Shown here: one piece after another, positions 45,865 to 56,644 of the stretch
Numbering within the stretch: position 1 is the stretch's first letter
Layout: each line of letters starts with the position of its first letter
Assembly: GCA_001942185.1 (NCBI GenBank)
Contig: MKJV01000068.1
Span: 486,413-550,412, forward strand
Direction of reading: 5' to 3'
Source of the DNA: Pseudonocardia sp. CNS-004
GTDB taxonomy: Bacteria; Actinomycetota; Actinomycetes; Mycobacteriales; Pseudonocardiaceae
DNA length: 64,000 bases
Made by a program: the position numbers and the translations under genes
Notes under the pieces: model-generated
Seen by the model: the letters and a program-made list of their open reading frames with translations, nothing else
Databases searched by the model: none
Told to the model about the DNA's origin: nothing

Positions 45865-46980
45865 TCAGCGGCGGATCGCCCCGGCCAGCACCTCCGCCAC
45901 CTGCACCGGGGCGCCGGTGCGGGCGGACTCGTAGACCGCCTCCACCGTGGCCACCGCGAGGAGCGCGTCGTCGAGGGTGACGCCGGGGCGGCGGCCGGTG
46001 CGGACCGCTTCGACGATGTCGCGGTACTGCCGGGCGTGGCCGGTGAACATCGGGCCGTGGGCCGGGTCGGCCTCCTCGCCGTCGGGCAGGACGCGCGCGG
46101 TCTGGTCGGCGCGGTCGCCGCGGTCGGCGCCGACCCCCGCGTCCCCGGCGGCCTCGGCCGCTGCCAGCTCCTTGCTGTGGAAGTACCGCAGCCGGTCGTC
46201 GTCGATCACGGCGGAGCCCGCGTCGCCCAGCACCTGCAGCCGGACGGAGAGGCCGGGGTAGGCGGCCGTGGTGGCGTGCAGGGTGGCCAGTGCGCCCGAC
46301 TCGAAGCGCACCACCGCGGCGACGGTGTCCTCCACCTCCACGCGCTCGTGCGCGAGCAGCCCGGTGTGTGCGGTGACCTCGACCGGGGTGCCGAGGAACC
46401 ACAGCAGCAGGTCGACGGTGTGCACGCCCTGGTTCATCAGCGCGCCGCCGCCGTCGAGCTTCCAGGTGCCGCGCCACGCCCCGGATTCGTAGTAGTCCTG
46501 GCTGCGCCACCACGACACGGTCGCCACCGCAGAGGTGACCCGGCCGAACCGGCCCGCGGTGATCGCGTCGCGCACCACGACGCTCGCCGGGTCGAAGCGG
46601 TGCTGGCTGATCACCGAGACCACGGTGCCGTCCGGCGCCGCCGCGGCGGCCGCGGCGATCGGCGCGGCCGCCTCGACGGTGACGTCGACCGGCTTCTCCA
46701 CCACGACGTGCCTGCCGGCCCCGAGCGCTGCGACGGCGATCTGCGCGTGGGCCCCGCTGGGCACGCAGATCGCCACCGCGTCGACGTCGTCGCGGGCCAG
46801 CGCCTCGTCGAGGGACGTGGTCACGGGCGGTCGCGGGTCGAGAGTCCGCGCGAGGGCCTCGGCGGCCGCCGCATCCGTGTCCACCAGCACGCTGACGGCG
46901 GTGTCCTGCTCGGCCGCGAGCACCTCGGCGTGCAGCCTCCCGATGACGCCGCAGCCGACGACGGCGATGCGCAGCGTCAC
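45865..46980 (-). CDS. Gfo/Idh/MocA family NAD(P)-dependent oxidoreductase
   Basis: A 371-residue sugar or cyclitol dehydrogenase-like protein. The Rossmann loop RIAVVGCGVIGRLHAEVLA opens the chain, the EKP motif occurs in GRHVVVEKPVDVTVEAA near residue 97, and the C-terminal domain has SWWRSQDYYESGAWRGTWKL, DGGGALMNQGVHTVDLLLWF with the catalytic His, and AHGPMFTGHARQYRDIVEAV. GTG 46980 overlaps the stop of the TIM-barrel gene (GTGA). The pair probably degrades or interconverts a sugar acid or inositol-type compound. Confidence 0.9.
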   Translation of the reverse strand: MTLRIAVVGCGVIGRLHAEVLAAEQDTAVSVLVDTDAAAAEALARTLDPRPPVTTSLDEALARDDVDAVAICVPSGAHAQIAVAALGAGRHVVVEKPVDVTVEAAAPIAAAAAAAPDGTVVSVISQHRFDPASVVVRDAITAGRFGRVTSAVATVSWWRSQDYYESGAWRGTWKLDGGGALMNQGVHTVDLLLWFLGTPVEVTAHTGLLAHERVEVEDTVAAVVRFESGALATLHATTAAYPGLSVRLQVLGDAGSAVIDDDRLRYFHSKELAAAEAAGDAGVGADRGDRADQTARVLPDGEEADPAHGPMFTGHARQYRDIVEAVRTGRRPGVTLDDALLAVATVEAVYESARTGAPVQVAEVLAGAIRR

Positions 46981-47804
46981 CGGTACTCCACCCCCACGCG
47001 GTCGAGGATCTGGGTGAACGCCGTGGTGGCCCGGCGGAAGTGGTGCTCGCCGGAGAACCCGCCGAGCGCACCCGCCGTGGCGAGGTGCGGCTCCATCGAG
47101 CAGAACCCGTCGTAGCCGTCGGCGAGGAGCGCGCGCACGGTGTCCTCGACCTCGCCGTCGCCCTCCCCCGCGGGCACGACCGTGCCGTCGGCCAGCAGCG
47201 CGTCCTTCACCTGCAGATACTCCAGGTGCGGGCGCAGGCTCTCGTAGCCGTCGGTGAACGGGGTGACGCCCACCTGCACGAAGTTGGCCGGGTCCCAGGC
47301 CAGCTTCAGCTTCGGTGACCCGACCGACTCCAGGATGTCGAGGCAGCGGGCCGGGGTGTCGCCGTAGATCTCCTTCTCGTTCTCGTGCAGCAACACGACG
47401 TCGTGACCGTCGGCCTCGGCGGCGAGCGCGGCCATCCGGCGCAGCACCTCGTCGCGGTGGGCCGCCGGGTCGTCGCCCTTCGGGACGAAGAACGAGAAGA
47501 GCCGGATGTAGGGCGCCTGTAGCACCCGGGCCACGTGCAGGGCGCGGCGCATCCGCACCAGGTGGGCGTCGAAGTCGTCGAGCACCCCGATCTTCCCGAT
47601 CGGCGAGCCGACCGATGAGGTGCCGATGCCGGCACGCTCCAGCGTGGCGCGCACCGTCTCCAGCTGGTCGTCGTCGAGATCCAGAACGTTCGTGTCCCAC
47701 GCGCTGCGGAACTCGATGTGGCGGATCCCGAGGTCGGTGAGGACCCGGCACTGCTCGTCGAGATCAGGGGCGATCTCGTCGGCGAAGCCGGAGAGGGTCC
47801 ACAT
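46977..47804 (-). CDS. Sugar phosphate isomerase/epimerase family TIM-barrel protein
   Basis: A 275-residue AP-endonuclease-2-like TIM barrel: LSGFADEIAPDLDEQCRVLT, RHIEFRSAWDTNVLDLDD, LFSFFVPKGDDPAAHRDEVL, VVLLHENEKEIYGDTPARCL, LAWDPANFVQVGVTPF and YLQVKDALLADG. Glu in IEFR and LHENE, Asp in WDPAN and the Glu of CSMEPHL are the usual metal ligands. GGGAG precedes ATG 47804. First gene of the two-gene operon with the Gfo/Idh/MocA dehydrogenase. Confidence 0.9.
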   Translation of the reverse strand: MWTLSGFADEIAPDLDEQCRVLTDLGIRHIEFRSAWDTNVLDLDDDQLETVRATLERAGIGTSSVGSPIGKIGVLDDFDAHLVRMRRALHVARVLQAPYIRLFSFFVPKGDDPAAHRDEVLRRMAALAAEADGHDVVLLHENEKEIYGDTPARCLDILESVGSPKLKLAWDPANFVQVGVTPFTDGYESLRPHLEYLQVKDALLADGTVVPAGEGDGEVEDTVRALLADGYDGFCSMEPHLATAGALGGFSGEHHFRRATTAFTQILDRVGVEYR

Positions 47805-47911
47805 GCTGTTGCGCTCCCGTCCGGGCGCGTCGGATCGGGCGCCCGGCGACCGAGCGTAGTAGTGCCGGTCCGCCGCGATTGCCGCTCCGGGGGCCCGGGT
47901 AGCCGGGGACC

Positions 47912-49244
47912 ATGACGTCGACGGATGCGGACGCCGGCCGCGGGTCGTGGTCGTCGGGGGCGGGTTCGCCGGGCACACGGCGGCGCGCGGGCTCGCGAAG
48001 CGGCTCGGGCGCGCGGCCGAGATCGTGCTGGTGAACCCCACCGACTACTTCCTCTACCTGCCACTCCTGCCCGAGGTCGCGGCCGGGGTCATCGACCCGC
48101 GCCGGATCACGGTGCCGCTCGCGGCCACGCTGCCCGGCGTGCGGGTGGCGCTCGGCGAGGTCGACGCGGTCGACCTGGACGAGCGCACGGTCGGCTGGAC
48201 CGACCCCGAGGGCGGGCGGGGTGAGCTCCGCTACGACCGGCTCGTCCTCGCCGCGGGCAGCGTCAACAAGCTGCTCCCGATCCCGGGCGTCGCCGACCAC
48301 GCCCACGGCTTCCGGGGCATCCCGGAGGCGCTCTACCTGCGCGACCACGTCACCCGGCAGATCGAGCTGGCCGCCTCGGCCACCGACCCGGCCGAGCGCG
48401 CGGCGCGCTGCACGTTCGTCGTGGTGGGCGCCGGCTACACCGGCACGGAGGTGGCCGCCCAGGGCCCGCTGCTCACCGACGCGCTGGTGCGCCGGCACGA
48501 GGCGCTGCGCGACCAGCCGGTGCGCTGGCTGCTCCTGGACCTCGCCGACCGCGTGCTGCCCGAGCTGGACCCGCGGCTGTCCCGCACCGCCGACCGCGTG
48601 CTGCGCGAGCGCGGTGTCGAGGTGCGCACCGGGCAGTCCGTGCAGGAGGCCACGCCCGAGCACGTCTGCCTCACCACCGGCGAGAAGGTGCCCACCCGCA
48701 CGCTGGTCTGGTGCGTCGGCGTGCGACCCGACCCGCTCGTGGAGAGCATCGGGCTGCCCACGGACCACGGCAGGCTCGTCGTCGACTCGCAGCTCGCCGT
48801 GCCGGGGCGCCCGGCGTGTTCGCGTGCGGCGACGCGGCCGCGGTGCCGGACGTGACCCGCCCCGGCGAGGTCACGGCCATGACCGCGCAGCACGCCACCC
48901 GCCAGGGCAGGCTCGCCGCGCGCAACGTCGCCGCGTCGCTCGGGTCCGGCACACCCCGCGGCTACCGCCACCACGACCTCGGCTTCGTCGTCGAGCTCGG
49001 CGGGCACGACGCCGCCGCCAACCCGCTGCACGTGCCGCTGTCCGGGATCGCGGCGAAGGCCGTGACGCGCGGCTACCACCTGCTGTCGATGCCGACCAAC
49101 CGCGCTCGCACCGCCGCCGACTGGTTGCTCGACGCGGTGCTGCCCCGCCAGACCGTGCAGCTCGGGCTCGTCCGCGGGCCGGACGTGCCGCTGGAGACGG
49201 CGTCACCCGAGCTGGTGCGCTCGACGACACCGCAGGGACGGTAG
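47912..49244 (+). CDS. NDH-2-like NAD(P)H:quinone oxidoreductase (frameshifts near 47940 and 48812)
   Basis: About 444 residues after two lost bases. The N-terminal FAD loop is [19 protein letters not shown], followed by NPTDYFLYLPLLPEVAAGVI, a block typical of type II NADH dehydrogenases. The NADH-binding loop is TFVVVGAGYTGTEVAAQG near residue 170, and LVWCVGVRPDPL and VFACGDAAAVPD complete the second flavin motif. The C-terminal portion (YHLLSMPTNRARTAADWLLD) is amphipathic and likely membrane-attached. It would pass electrons from NADH to quinone without proton pumping. Confidence 0.85.
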
Positions 49245-49253
49245 CTTCCGCCT

Positions 49254-50072
49254 GTGGAGCGGGAGAAGGTCACGCTGACCGGGGCGCCGGAGACGATGCT
49301 CGCCACGCTGTACGGCAGGGCGCTCGACTGCCGCGCACCCCGTTCCGTCCTGCACGACGAGGCGGCGGCCCGCGCCGTCGAGCGGATCGACTACGACTTC
49401 CGCCGCACCGGGATGACCGCGACGACCGCGGCCGGGGTCGCGCTGCGCGGCCGCCGGCTCGACACCTGGACGCGCGAGTTCCTCGGCGCCCACCCCGAGG
49501 CCACCGTCCTGCACCTGGCCTGCGGGCTGGACACCCGCGCGCAGCGGCTGGCGCCGGGCCCGTCCGTCCGGTGGATCGACCTCGACCACCCGGAGGTCGT
49601 GGCGCTGCGCGAGCGGCTGCTGCCGCCCCCGGCAGGCGACCACCGCACCATCGGCGCGTCCGTCACCGACGACGGCTGGCTCGACGCGGTGCCGGCCGAC
49701 CGCCCCACCGTCGCCGTGTTCGAGGGTCTCTCGATGTACCTGCGCGAGGAGGAGGGCAGGCGGCTGGTCGAACGGGTCACCGCCCGATTCCCGAGCGGGC
49801 AGCTGCTGTTCGACGCCTACGGCACCATCGGCATCCGGCTGCAGAAGCTCGTGACCGCCGTCCGCAACTCCGGCGCCACCCTGCACTGGGGCGTCGACGA
49901 CCCGCACGAGCTCGAGGCGTGGCACGACGGCCTGGTGCTGCTCGACGCGCTGCGCAGCGTGGACATGCCCGGCCTGGACCTCCTCCCACCCGCGGGCCGC
50001 CTCCAGATGCGGGTGCTCGCGATGCTGCCCGGGCTCCGCGACGTCGGGCTGATCCTGCGCTACCGGTTCTGA
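49254..50072 (+). CDS. Class I SAM-dependent methyltransferase (LCM/PPM1-like)
   Basis: A 272-residue protein with the leucine-carboxyl-methyltransferase-type arrangement: TVLHLACGLDTRAQRLAPGP (SAM loop), VRWIDLDHPEVVALRERLLP (acidic SAM ribose contact) and VAVFEGLSMYLREEEGRRLV. Such actinobacterial proteins methylate small molecules, often in natural product pathways. The GTG at 49254 lies 9 bp after the NDH-2-like gene and has GGAGCGGG nearby. Substrate unknown. Confidence 0.87.
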   Translation: MEREKVTLTGAPETMLATLYGRALDCRAPRSVLHDEAAARAVERIDYDFRRTGMTATTAAGVALRGRRLDTWTREFLGAHPEATVLHLACGLDTRAQRLAPGPSVRWIDLDHPEVVALRERLLPPPAGDHRTIGASVTDDGWLDAVPADRPTVAVFEGLSMYLREEEGRRLVERVTARFPSGQLLFDAYGTIGIRLQKLVTAVRNSGATLHWGVDDPHELEAWHDGLVLLDALRSVDMPGLDLLPPAGRLQMRVLAMLPGLRDVGLILRYRF

Positions 50073-50079
50073 CGAAAGC

Positions 50080-51584
50080 TCAGAGGTCGTTCCCGGCGTA
50101 CGACAGGTTGAAGCTCTTGTTGACCAGCGGGAAGTCGGGAACGATCGTGTCGGCCAGCGCCACCGGCAGGGCGGGCCAGTTGAAGAAGCTCGGGTCCACG
50201 ACCTTGAGCCGGGTCACGGTGCGGTCCGCGGCGAGCTCCACGCGGTGGACGATCGTGCCGCGCCAGCCCTCGACGATGCCCACCCCCGCCGTCGGTGTCC
50301 GCGGCTCGGGCACCTCCGGCGGCGGGGCCTGCCGCACGGCGCCGAGGTGGTCGACGAGCGCCGTGATCATGCCCGCCGACTCGGCGATCTCGTCGGCGCG
50401 GATGCGGAACCGGGCGAGGACATCACCGTCGGTGTGCCGGTGCTCCGGCCGGGAGAACACCGTCACGAGCGTGGGGTGGTCGCGCCGGGCGTCGACGTCG
50501 AGCCCGCTGGCGCGGGCGACGTAGCCGAGCGTGCCGAGGTCGGCGGCCTGCTCGCGGGTGAGGACGGCGGTGCCGGTGAACCGGTCGCGCACCACGCTGT
50601 GCCCGAGAGCGAGGTCGACGACGTCGGCGATGTCGGCGGCGATCGCGGCCACCTCCGCGGGGTCGGGCAGCCGGACGACGGTGGCGGTGCCGATGCCGAT
50701 CGCGCCGCGGAGCAGCCGGTGCCCGGTGACGTGCTCGTTGAGGCGGAGCAGCCGCTCGCGGATGCGGCCGGCGTGGGAGTTGAGGACGGAGTGGCCGACG
50801 TCGTTGCAGAGGCGCCGATGTCGGCGACGTGGTTGTAGAGCCGTTCGAGCTCGAGGACGACCGCGCGCAGCCGGCAGGTGTCCTCGTCGACGGCGATACC
50901 GGACGCATCCTCGACGGCCTGGCAGAACGCCAGCGTGTGGCCCGCGGTGGTGTCGCCGCTGATCCGCTCGGCGATCGGGAGCGCCTCGGCGACCGGGCGG
51001 CCCTGCACGTGCTTCTCCAGGCCGCGGTGGACGAACCACAGCCGGGCCTTGAGCTTGAGGATGGTCTCGCCCACCACGGAGAAGCGGAAGTGGCCCGGCC
51101 CGATCATGCCGGCGTGCACCGGCCCGACCGGGATCTCGTAGACGCCTGCACCGTCGACGGTGCGGAACGGGTACGGGCCGTCGACCTCGCCGAACGCCGG
51201 GGGCTCGCCGGCGTCGGCGAGCATCGGGTACCAGCCCCGTGGCCAGTGGAAGTGCCGCACGAGGCGCCGCGGCAGCGGGTGGTCGTCGGGCACGATGCCG
51301 AACAGGTCGCGCATCTCGCGTTCGAAGCGGCCTGCCGGGAACGACATCGCGGCGAGGCTCGGCACGTGCGGGTGCGCCGCGTCCAGCGGGACGTGCAGCT
51401 CGGTGCGGCCGCCGGTGCCCGCCCCGGTGAACAGGTACACCGCGCGCAGCCCGGCTCCGGTGGCGCGGTCGTCGTGCCCGGCCACCAGCGCGAGCCGGGC
51501 ACCGCCCGCGAGCAGGTCCGCCGCCCTCGCGGGCAGGTCGTCGGGGCCGATCGTGGCGACGTCGGCGGCGGCGGTGCTGGTCAT
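50080..51584 (-). CDS. Hydrogenase-4/complex-I-like large subunit without nickel ligands (frameshift near 50815)
   Basis: About 501 residues with one lost base near 50815. The first 150 residues are NuoC/HycE-N-like (MSFPAGRFEREMRDLFGIVP, HPLPRRLVRHFHWPRGW). The rest is NuoD/HyfG-like (GPVHAGMIGPGHFRFSVVGE, LWFVHRGLEKHVQGRP). The first CxxC of NiFe hydrogenases is replaced by ERISGDTTAGHTLAFCQAVE and the C-terminal DPCxxC by DPSFFNWPAL, so all four nickel-binding cysteines are missing. It therefore cannot hold a NiFe site and belongs with hydrogenase-related (Ehr-type) complexes. Last gene of the operon; ATG overlaps the preceding stop. Confidence 0.85.
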
Positions 51585-53058
51585 GGCGTGCCCCCGAGTG
51601 TTGTGGCCGCGTGGTCGAGGAGGGCCGTGAGCGGCCCGGTGGTGGTGCCCAGCGCCGCGGCGCAGGCCAGGCCCGCCACCAGCGCGGCCGCGGTGGAGCG
51701 CGGGAGCGTCGGCGGGGCGGGTGCGGCGCCGGGCCCCTCCGGTGCGGCACCGAGCAGCATCCGGCCGGTGTGCGTGACGAGCGCGGCCCCGATGACCACG
51801 ACGAGGGCCAGCGCGGCGGCGGTGGGCCACCCGATCCCGCCGGCGAACCCGGCGCGGACGATCCCGAACTCGCTCGCGAACAGGCTGAACGGCGGGAGCC
51901 CGAGCAGGGCCAGCACCCCGAGGCCCACGGTCCCCGCGAGGACGGGCTGGCGGGTGGCCAGGCCGCGGACGCCGTCGATGCGGCTGGTACCGGTGGTCTG
52001 CAGGATCCGGCCTGCGCCGAGGAACAGCACGCTCTTGGCCAGGCCGTGTCCGAGTACGTGCAGCAGGACGGCGGCGGTGGCGAGCGGGCCACCCGCCGCG
52101 GCGCCGAGGGCGAGAAGGCCCATGTGCTCGATGCTGGAGTAGGCGAGCATGCGCTTGTAGTCGCGCTGGGCGATGAGCAGCGACGCCGCGACCAGGAGGG
52201 ACGCCAGCGCCGCCGCGATCAGCAACCAGCGGGCGAACCCGGGCCCCAGCGCGCCGTCGGAGATCACCTTCACCCGCAGCACCGCGTAGAAGGCCACCGA
52301 GAGCAGCACCCCGGACATCAGCGCCGAGACCGGGGCGGGGGCCTGGCTGTGCGCGTCGGCAGCCAGGCGTGCAGCGGCGCGAGGCCGGCCTTCGTACCGA
52401 ACCCGACCACGAGCAGCACGACGGCGATGCGGGTGACGCCCGGATCGAGCTGCGGCGCGGCAGCCGAAAGCGCGGCCCAGTCCAGGCCCGCGCCGGTGCC
52501 GGAGCGGGCGGAGGCGTGGTTGAGGACCACGATCCCCAGCAGGGCGAGCGCGATCCCCGCCGAGCAGATCACGACGTACTTCCACGCGGCCTCGACGGCG
52601 GCGCGGGTGCGGCGCTGCCCCACCAGGAACGCCGTGATGATCGTGGTGGCCTCCACCGCGACCCACAGCAGCCCGAGGTCGGCCGCCGTCACCGCGAGCG
52701 CCATCGCGGCGAGGAACGCCTGCACGAGCGCCGCGTGCCAGGTGGCGGTGCGGGCCCCGATCCGCCCGGCGGCGAGGTCGTCGGCGAGGTGCGCCGGGGT
52801 GGCGACGGCGACGAGCAGGGCGATCGCGCTGATCACGATCAGCATGAACGCGCCGACCGCGTCGACGCGCAGCAACCCGGCCACGACGACCGGGCCCCCT
52901 CCGACGACCCGCCCGGCCAGCAGGATCGCGGCCAGCAGCGACAGCGCCGCCGACGCGGTGGCCACCGCGGCCGTGGCCGGCCGCCACCCGGCGAGGGCGT
53001 ACCCCGCGGCGCCGAGCAGCGGAACGACGATCGGTGCGGTCGCGAGCAGGATGTCCAT
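51581..53058 (-). CDS. HyfF-like proton-translocating membrane subunit (frameshift near 52340)
   Basis: About 492 residues, roughly fourteen helices, of the NuoL/M/N antiporter-like family. Conserved helices include IVLLVVGFGTKAGLAPLHAWL-type VGFGTKAGLAPLHAWLP, then, after one lost base, SALMSGVLLSVAFYAVLRV, YKRMLAYSSIEHMGLLALGA with the channel Lys/Glu residues, HVLGHGLAKSVLFLGAGRIL and GLPPFSLFASEFGIV. It is expected to move protons or sodium when the peripheral arm is reduced. Its TGATG junction with the HyfE-like gene and ATGA overlap with the large subunit show tight co-translation. Confidence 0.87.
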
Positions 53059-53711
53059 CAGTCGCGCAGCTCCCGCAGCTCGTCGAGGTCGGTGTCGCCG
53101 AAGGTCTCCCGCATCCGCCCGGTGAGCACCTGCAGCACCAGCACGACCAGCAGCACGTCGAGCGCGACGCCGACCTCGACGACCAGCCCGATGCCCGAGG
53201 TCATGAGGAAGCCGGCCGCGGTGATGCCGTTGTCCATCAGCAGGAACCCGACGAGCTGCGACACCGCGTGCCGGCGCGTGACCAGCACCAGGAAGCCGAT
53301 CAGCACCACAGCCACCGCGATCGGCACCGCCCTGGTGGCCGGGGTGGGGTCGAGCGCCACGAGCGGCGCCGACACGGCGAGGGCCAGCAGGGTGAGCGCG
53401 GCGGCGGCCAGCAGCGACGCGGCCACGTTGAGGACGGGTCGGCTCTCGCGCTGCCGCGGCCCGGCGCCCGCCAGTGCCCTGCGCAGCAGCCACGGCAGCA
53501 CCCCGGCGCGCAGCACGAGCAGACCCGCCGCGACCACCGCGAGCTCGGCCGAGCCCTCCTCGCCCGCCAATGCGGCGACGAGCCCTGCCAGAGCCACGCC
53601 CTGCAGCGCGAAGACCCGCACGATCACCGTGATCTCGCGCCGCCACAGCACCAGCACCGCAGTGAGCAGCAGCGCACCGGCCGCGAGGTCGAGCAGCGCG
53701 ATCCCGTCCAT
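53058..53711 (-). CDS. HyfE-like small membrane subunit
   Basis: A 217-residue protein with six or seven helices (LLDLAAGALLLTAVLVLW, VFALQGVALAGLVAALAG, VLIGFLVLVTRRHAVSQLVG, LLMDNGITAAGFLMTSGIGL, VEVGVALDVLLVVLVLQVLT). It is the NuoK-related HyfE type, carrying a buried acidic residue in GFLLMDNGI and VEVGVALD. It sits in the canonical B-C-E-F order of hydrogenase-4-like membrane arms. The ATG at 53711 is two bases after the HyfC-like stop. Confidence 0.85.
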   Translation of the reverse strand: MDGIALLDLAAGALLLTAVLVLWRREITVIVRVFALQGVALAGLVAALAGEEGSAELAVVAAGLLVLRAGVLPWLLRRALAGAGPRQRESRPVLNVAASLLAAAALTLLALAVSAPLVALDPTPATRAVPIAVAVVLIGFLVLVTRRHAVSQLVGFLLMDNGITAAGFLMTSGIGLVVEVGVALDVLLVVLVLQVLTGRMRETFGDTDLDELRELRD

Positions 53712-53713
53712 CC

Positions 53714-54660
53714 TCACCCCAGCACGAACGCGGTCGTCACGGCGAGCAGCGCGAGCAGGAACGACCCCGCCAGCAGCTCCGGTATGCGGAAGAGCCGCAG
53801 CTTGGCCAGGAACACCTCGGCGGCCGCCAGCGCGGCCCCGAGCAGCCCGACCTTCACGACGAACGCCACGACCCCCACGGCCAGCGCGGCGGGCCCCGCG
53901 TCGGTGGCGATCCCCCACGGCACGAACAGCGTGGCCAGGAGCCCGAGGTAGACCGCGAGCCGCAGGGCGGCGCCGAGCTCGACCAGCGCGAGGCGCGGCC
54001 CGGCGTACTCCAGCACCATCGCCTCGTGCACCATCGTCAGCTCCAGGTGCGTGGCCGGGTTGTCCACCGGCAGCCGCCCGGTCTCCGCGACGATCACCAT
54101 CGCCAGTGCGACCGCGGCGAGAAGGCTGGCCGGGGACAGCACGTGGGCCGGGTCCGCCGCTGCCGACCCGACGATCTCGGGCAGCCCGGTGGAGCCTGCC
54201 CGCACCGACAGCGCGAAGATCGCCACCAGGGCGGTCGGCTCGACCAGCGCGAGGATCGTCACCTCGCGGCTCGCGCCATCCCGCCGAAGGCGGTGCCGGT
54301 GTCCAGCCCGGCGAGCGCGATCACAACGGTGCCGTGCGCCAGCAGTGCGACCACCACGAACAGGTCGGCCACGGCCGGGAGCGGCGACGCGACCGTGACG
54401 AACGGCGCGACGACCGCCACCACCAGCGTCAGCGACACGGTCAGCACCGGTGCGATCCGGAACACCTCGCTCGTGCCGCGCGGTGTGATCGACTCCTTGC
54501 TCAGCTGTTTGCGCAGGTCCCGCCACGGCTGCACGATGCCGGGCCCGGCCCGTCCCTCGAGCCGGGCCCGCACCTGGCGCATCAGCCCGAGCAGCAACGG
54601 CGCCCCGCCGACGATCACGATCGCCTGCAGCACCCCGCCGGCCAGCCCCAGGCCCGTCAT
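53714..54660 (-). CDS. HyfC/NuoH-like membrane subunit (frameshift near 54270)
   Basis: About 315 residues with one lost base near 54270. The first part reads LLLGLMRQVRARLEGRAGPG and IVQPWRDLRKQLSKESITPR, the cytoplasmic loop typical of HycD/HyfC. After the break, ILALVEPTALVAIFALSVRA, RLPVDNPATHLELTMVHEAM and LEYAGPRLALVELGAALRLA are NuoH-family hallmarks that line the quinone or docking cavity in complex I. It anchors the peripheral arm to the membrane arm. ATG overlaps the HyfB-like stop (ATGA). Confidence 0.87.
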
Positions 54661-56644
54661 CGGGTCACCACCAACAGGACGAGCAGCCCGCACAGCGTGA
54701 CGAAGCCGTAGCCGAGGTAGCGGTGCACGCTCCCGGTGGCGAGGCGGCGCCCGGCCCGGCCCCACGCCGCGGCGGCCGACAGGACCGGCGCGTAGAGACC
54801 GGTCTCGATCCGGTCCGGGACGCTGCGCCGGTAGGCGACCGCGGCGACCAGGTAGCGCGACTCCCGGTGGTGGGTGACGTCGACGTCCTGCACCGGGTCG
54901 AGCACGTCGTCGAACACGCGCTGGAGCGGCTCCGCGAACGAGGTCGCGGTGTACTCCGTGCGGGACGACATCGGCCCGCCCCCGCAGTCCCACGGCCTGG
55001 CCGTCCGCACCCGCCGGGCCGTCAGCCACCGCAGCGCCCCGGCCACGGCGGCGACCGCCACGGCGAGCGCTGCCACCAGCAGCAGCGGGGACATCACGCC
55101 GTCCACCCCGACCAGCTGGATCGCGACCGCTCCCTGCACGGCGGGGCCCGCGTGCAGCACGTCCGCGGCGGCCCCCGCGACGGCCGGGAGCACGAGCGTC
55201 GGGGCGAGCGCGAGTGCGATGCACGCCGCCCCGGCCAGGCCCATCCCGGCCAGCATGTACGGCGAGCTCTCCCGGGCGGCGGCAGCCTCCGCGGTGCGCG
55301 GGCGGGCCAGGAACCCGACCCCGAACGCCTTCACGAACGTGGCCACCGCGAGCCCGGCCGTCAACGCCACGGCTGCCACCGCGAGCGGAAGCACGATCGA
55401 GGCCACGACGTCGAGCCCCGGCGCCGTGCGCGGCCCGTGGACCAGCGACTGCAGGAGCAGCCATTCGCTCACGAACGCCGTGCCCGGCGGCAGCGCCGAC
55501 GCCGCGAGCGCCCCCAAGCCGAACGCCGCCGTCGTGACGGGCATCGCCGCGCGCAGCCCGCCGAGCGCGTCGAGGTCCCGGGTGCCGGTGGCGTGCACCA
55601 CCGAGCCCGCGGAGAGGAACAGCAGCGTCTTGAACGCGGCGTGGGTGAGCACGTGCAGCAGCGCCGCGGTGAGCGCCAGCGCGGCGAGGACCGGGTCGCC
55701 CGCCGCGGCGTAGAGGCCGCTCGCGCCCACCCCGACCAGCACCAGGCCCATGTTCTCGGTGGTCGAGTAGCCCAGCAGCCGTTTGAGGTCGGTGCGGACG
55801 ACGGCCTGCAGGATCCCGTACACCGCCGAGGCGGCCCCGAGCACCAGCACCAGCAGCCACCACCAGCGCGGGCCGCCGCCGAGCAGGTCGAGCCCGACCC
55901 GGACGATGCCGTACACGCCCAGGTTGACCATCGCCGCCGACATCAGCGCCGACACGTGGCTCGGCGCCTCCGGGTGGGCCCTGGGCAGCCATGCGTGCAG
56001 CGGCAGGATCCCGGCCTTCGAGCCGAACCCGAGCAGGCACAGCACGAACCCGAGCCCCGCCACCGCGGGCGGTGCTCCGCGGCACGGATGCCGGCGAACG
56101 ACCCGTCGCCCACGGCGAGCACCAGCAACCCGATCAGGATCGCGACGAACCCGAGGTGCGTCATCACCGCGTACCAGCGGCCCGCCGCGGCCACCTCGGC
56201 CCGCTCGGCGTGTTCGGCCAGCACGAGCAGCAGCGACGTCAGCGCCATCCACTCCCAGCACAGGAGCAGCGTGCCGACGCTCCCGGCCGCCGGCACCACC
56301 AGCACGGACAGCACGAACAGCGGCGCGGTGGCCTGCACGGCCCGGCCGTGGTGGCTGTAGCCGATCCCGTACACCCCCGCCGCCACCGCAACGGCTCCGC
56401 CGACGGCGATGAACAGCCCGGCCAGACCGTCGACCAAGAGCTCGACACCCACCAGCGGCAGGAGCCACGGGAGCGACGCCGACCACGTCCCCCCGCCCAT
56501 CGCCGCCACCCCGGCGACGACCCCGAGCGCGCCCACCCCGGCCACGGCCCCGCCGCTGACGGCGGGCCGGATCGCGCGCGGGACGAGTGCGGCGGCCGCC
56601 GCTCCGGCGAGCCCGACGACGAACGCCCCCAGCAACGCGATCAT
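54657..56644 (-). CDS. HyfB/NuoL-like proton-translocating subunit (frameshift near 56085)
   Basis: About 662 residues with one lost base near 56085, the length of HyfB. Conserved antiporter-like features: LFVLSVLVVPAAGSVGTLLL, LCWEWMALTSLLLVLAEHAE with the key membrane Glu, GFGSKAGILPLHAWLPRAHP, SHVSALMSAAMVNLGVYGIV, LLGYSTTENMGLVLVGVGAS and HAAFKTLLFLSAGSVVHATG. A C-terminal extension (WDCGGGPMSSRTEYTATSFA) matches the HyfB tail. Largest ion-moving subunit of the complex. ATG overlaps the small-subunit stop. Confidence 0.9.
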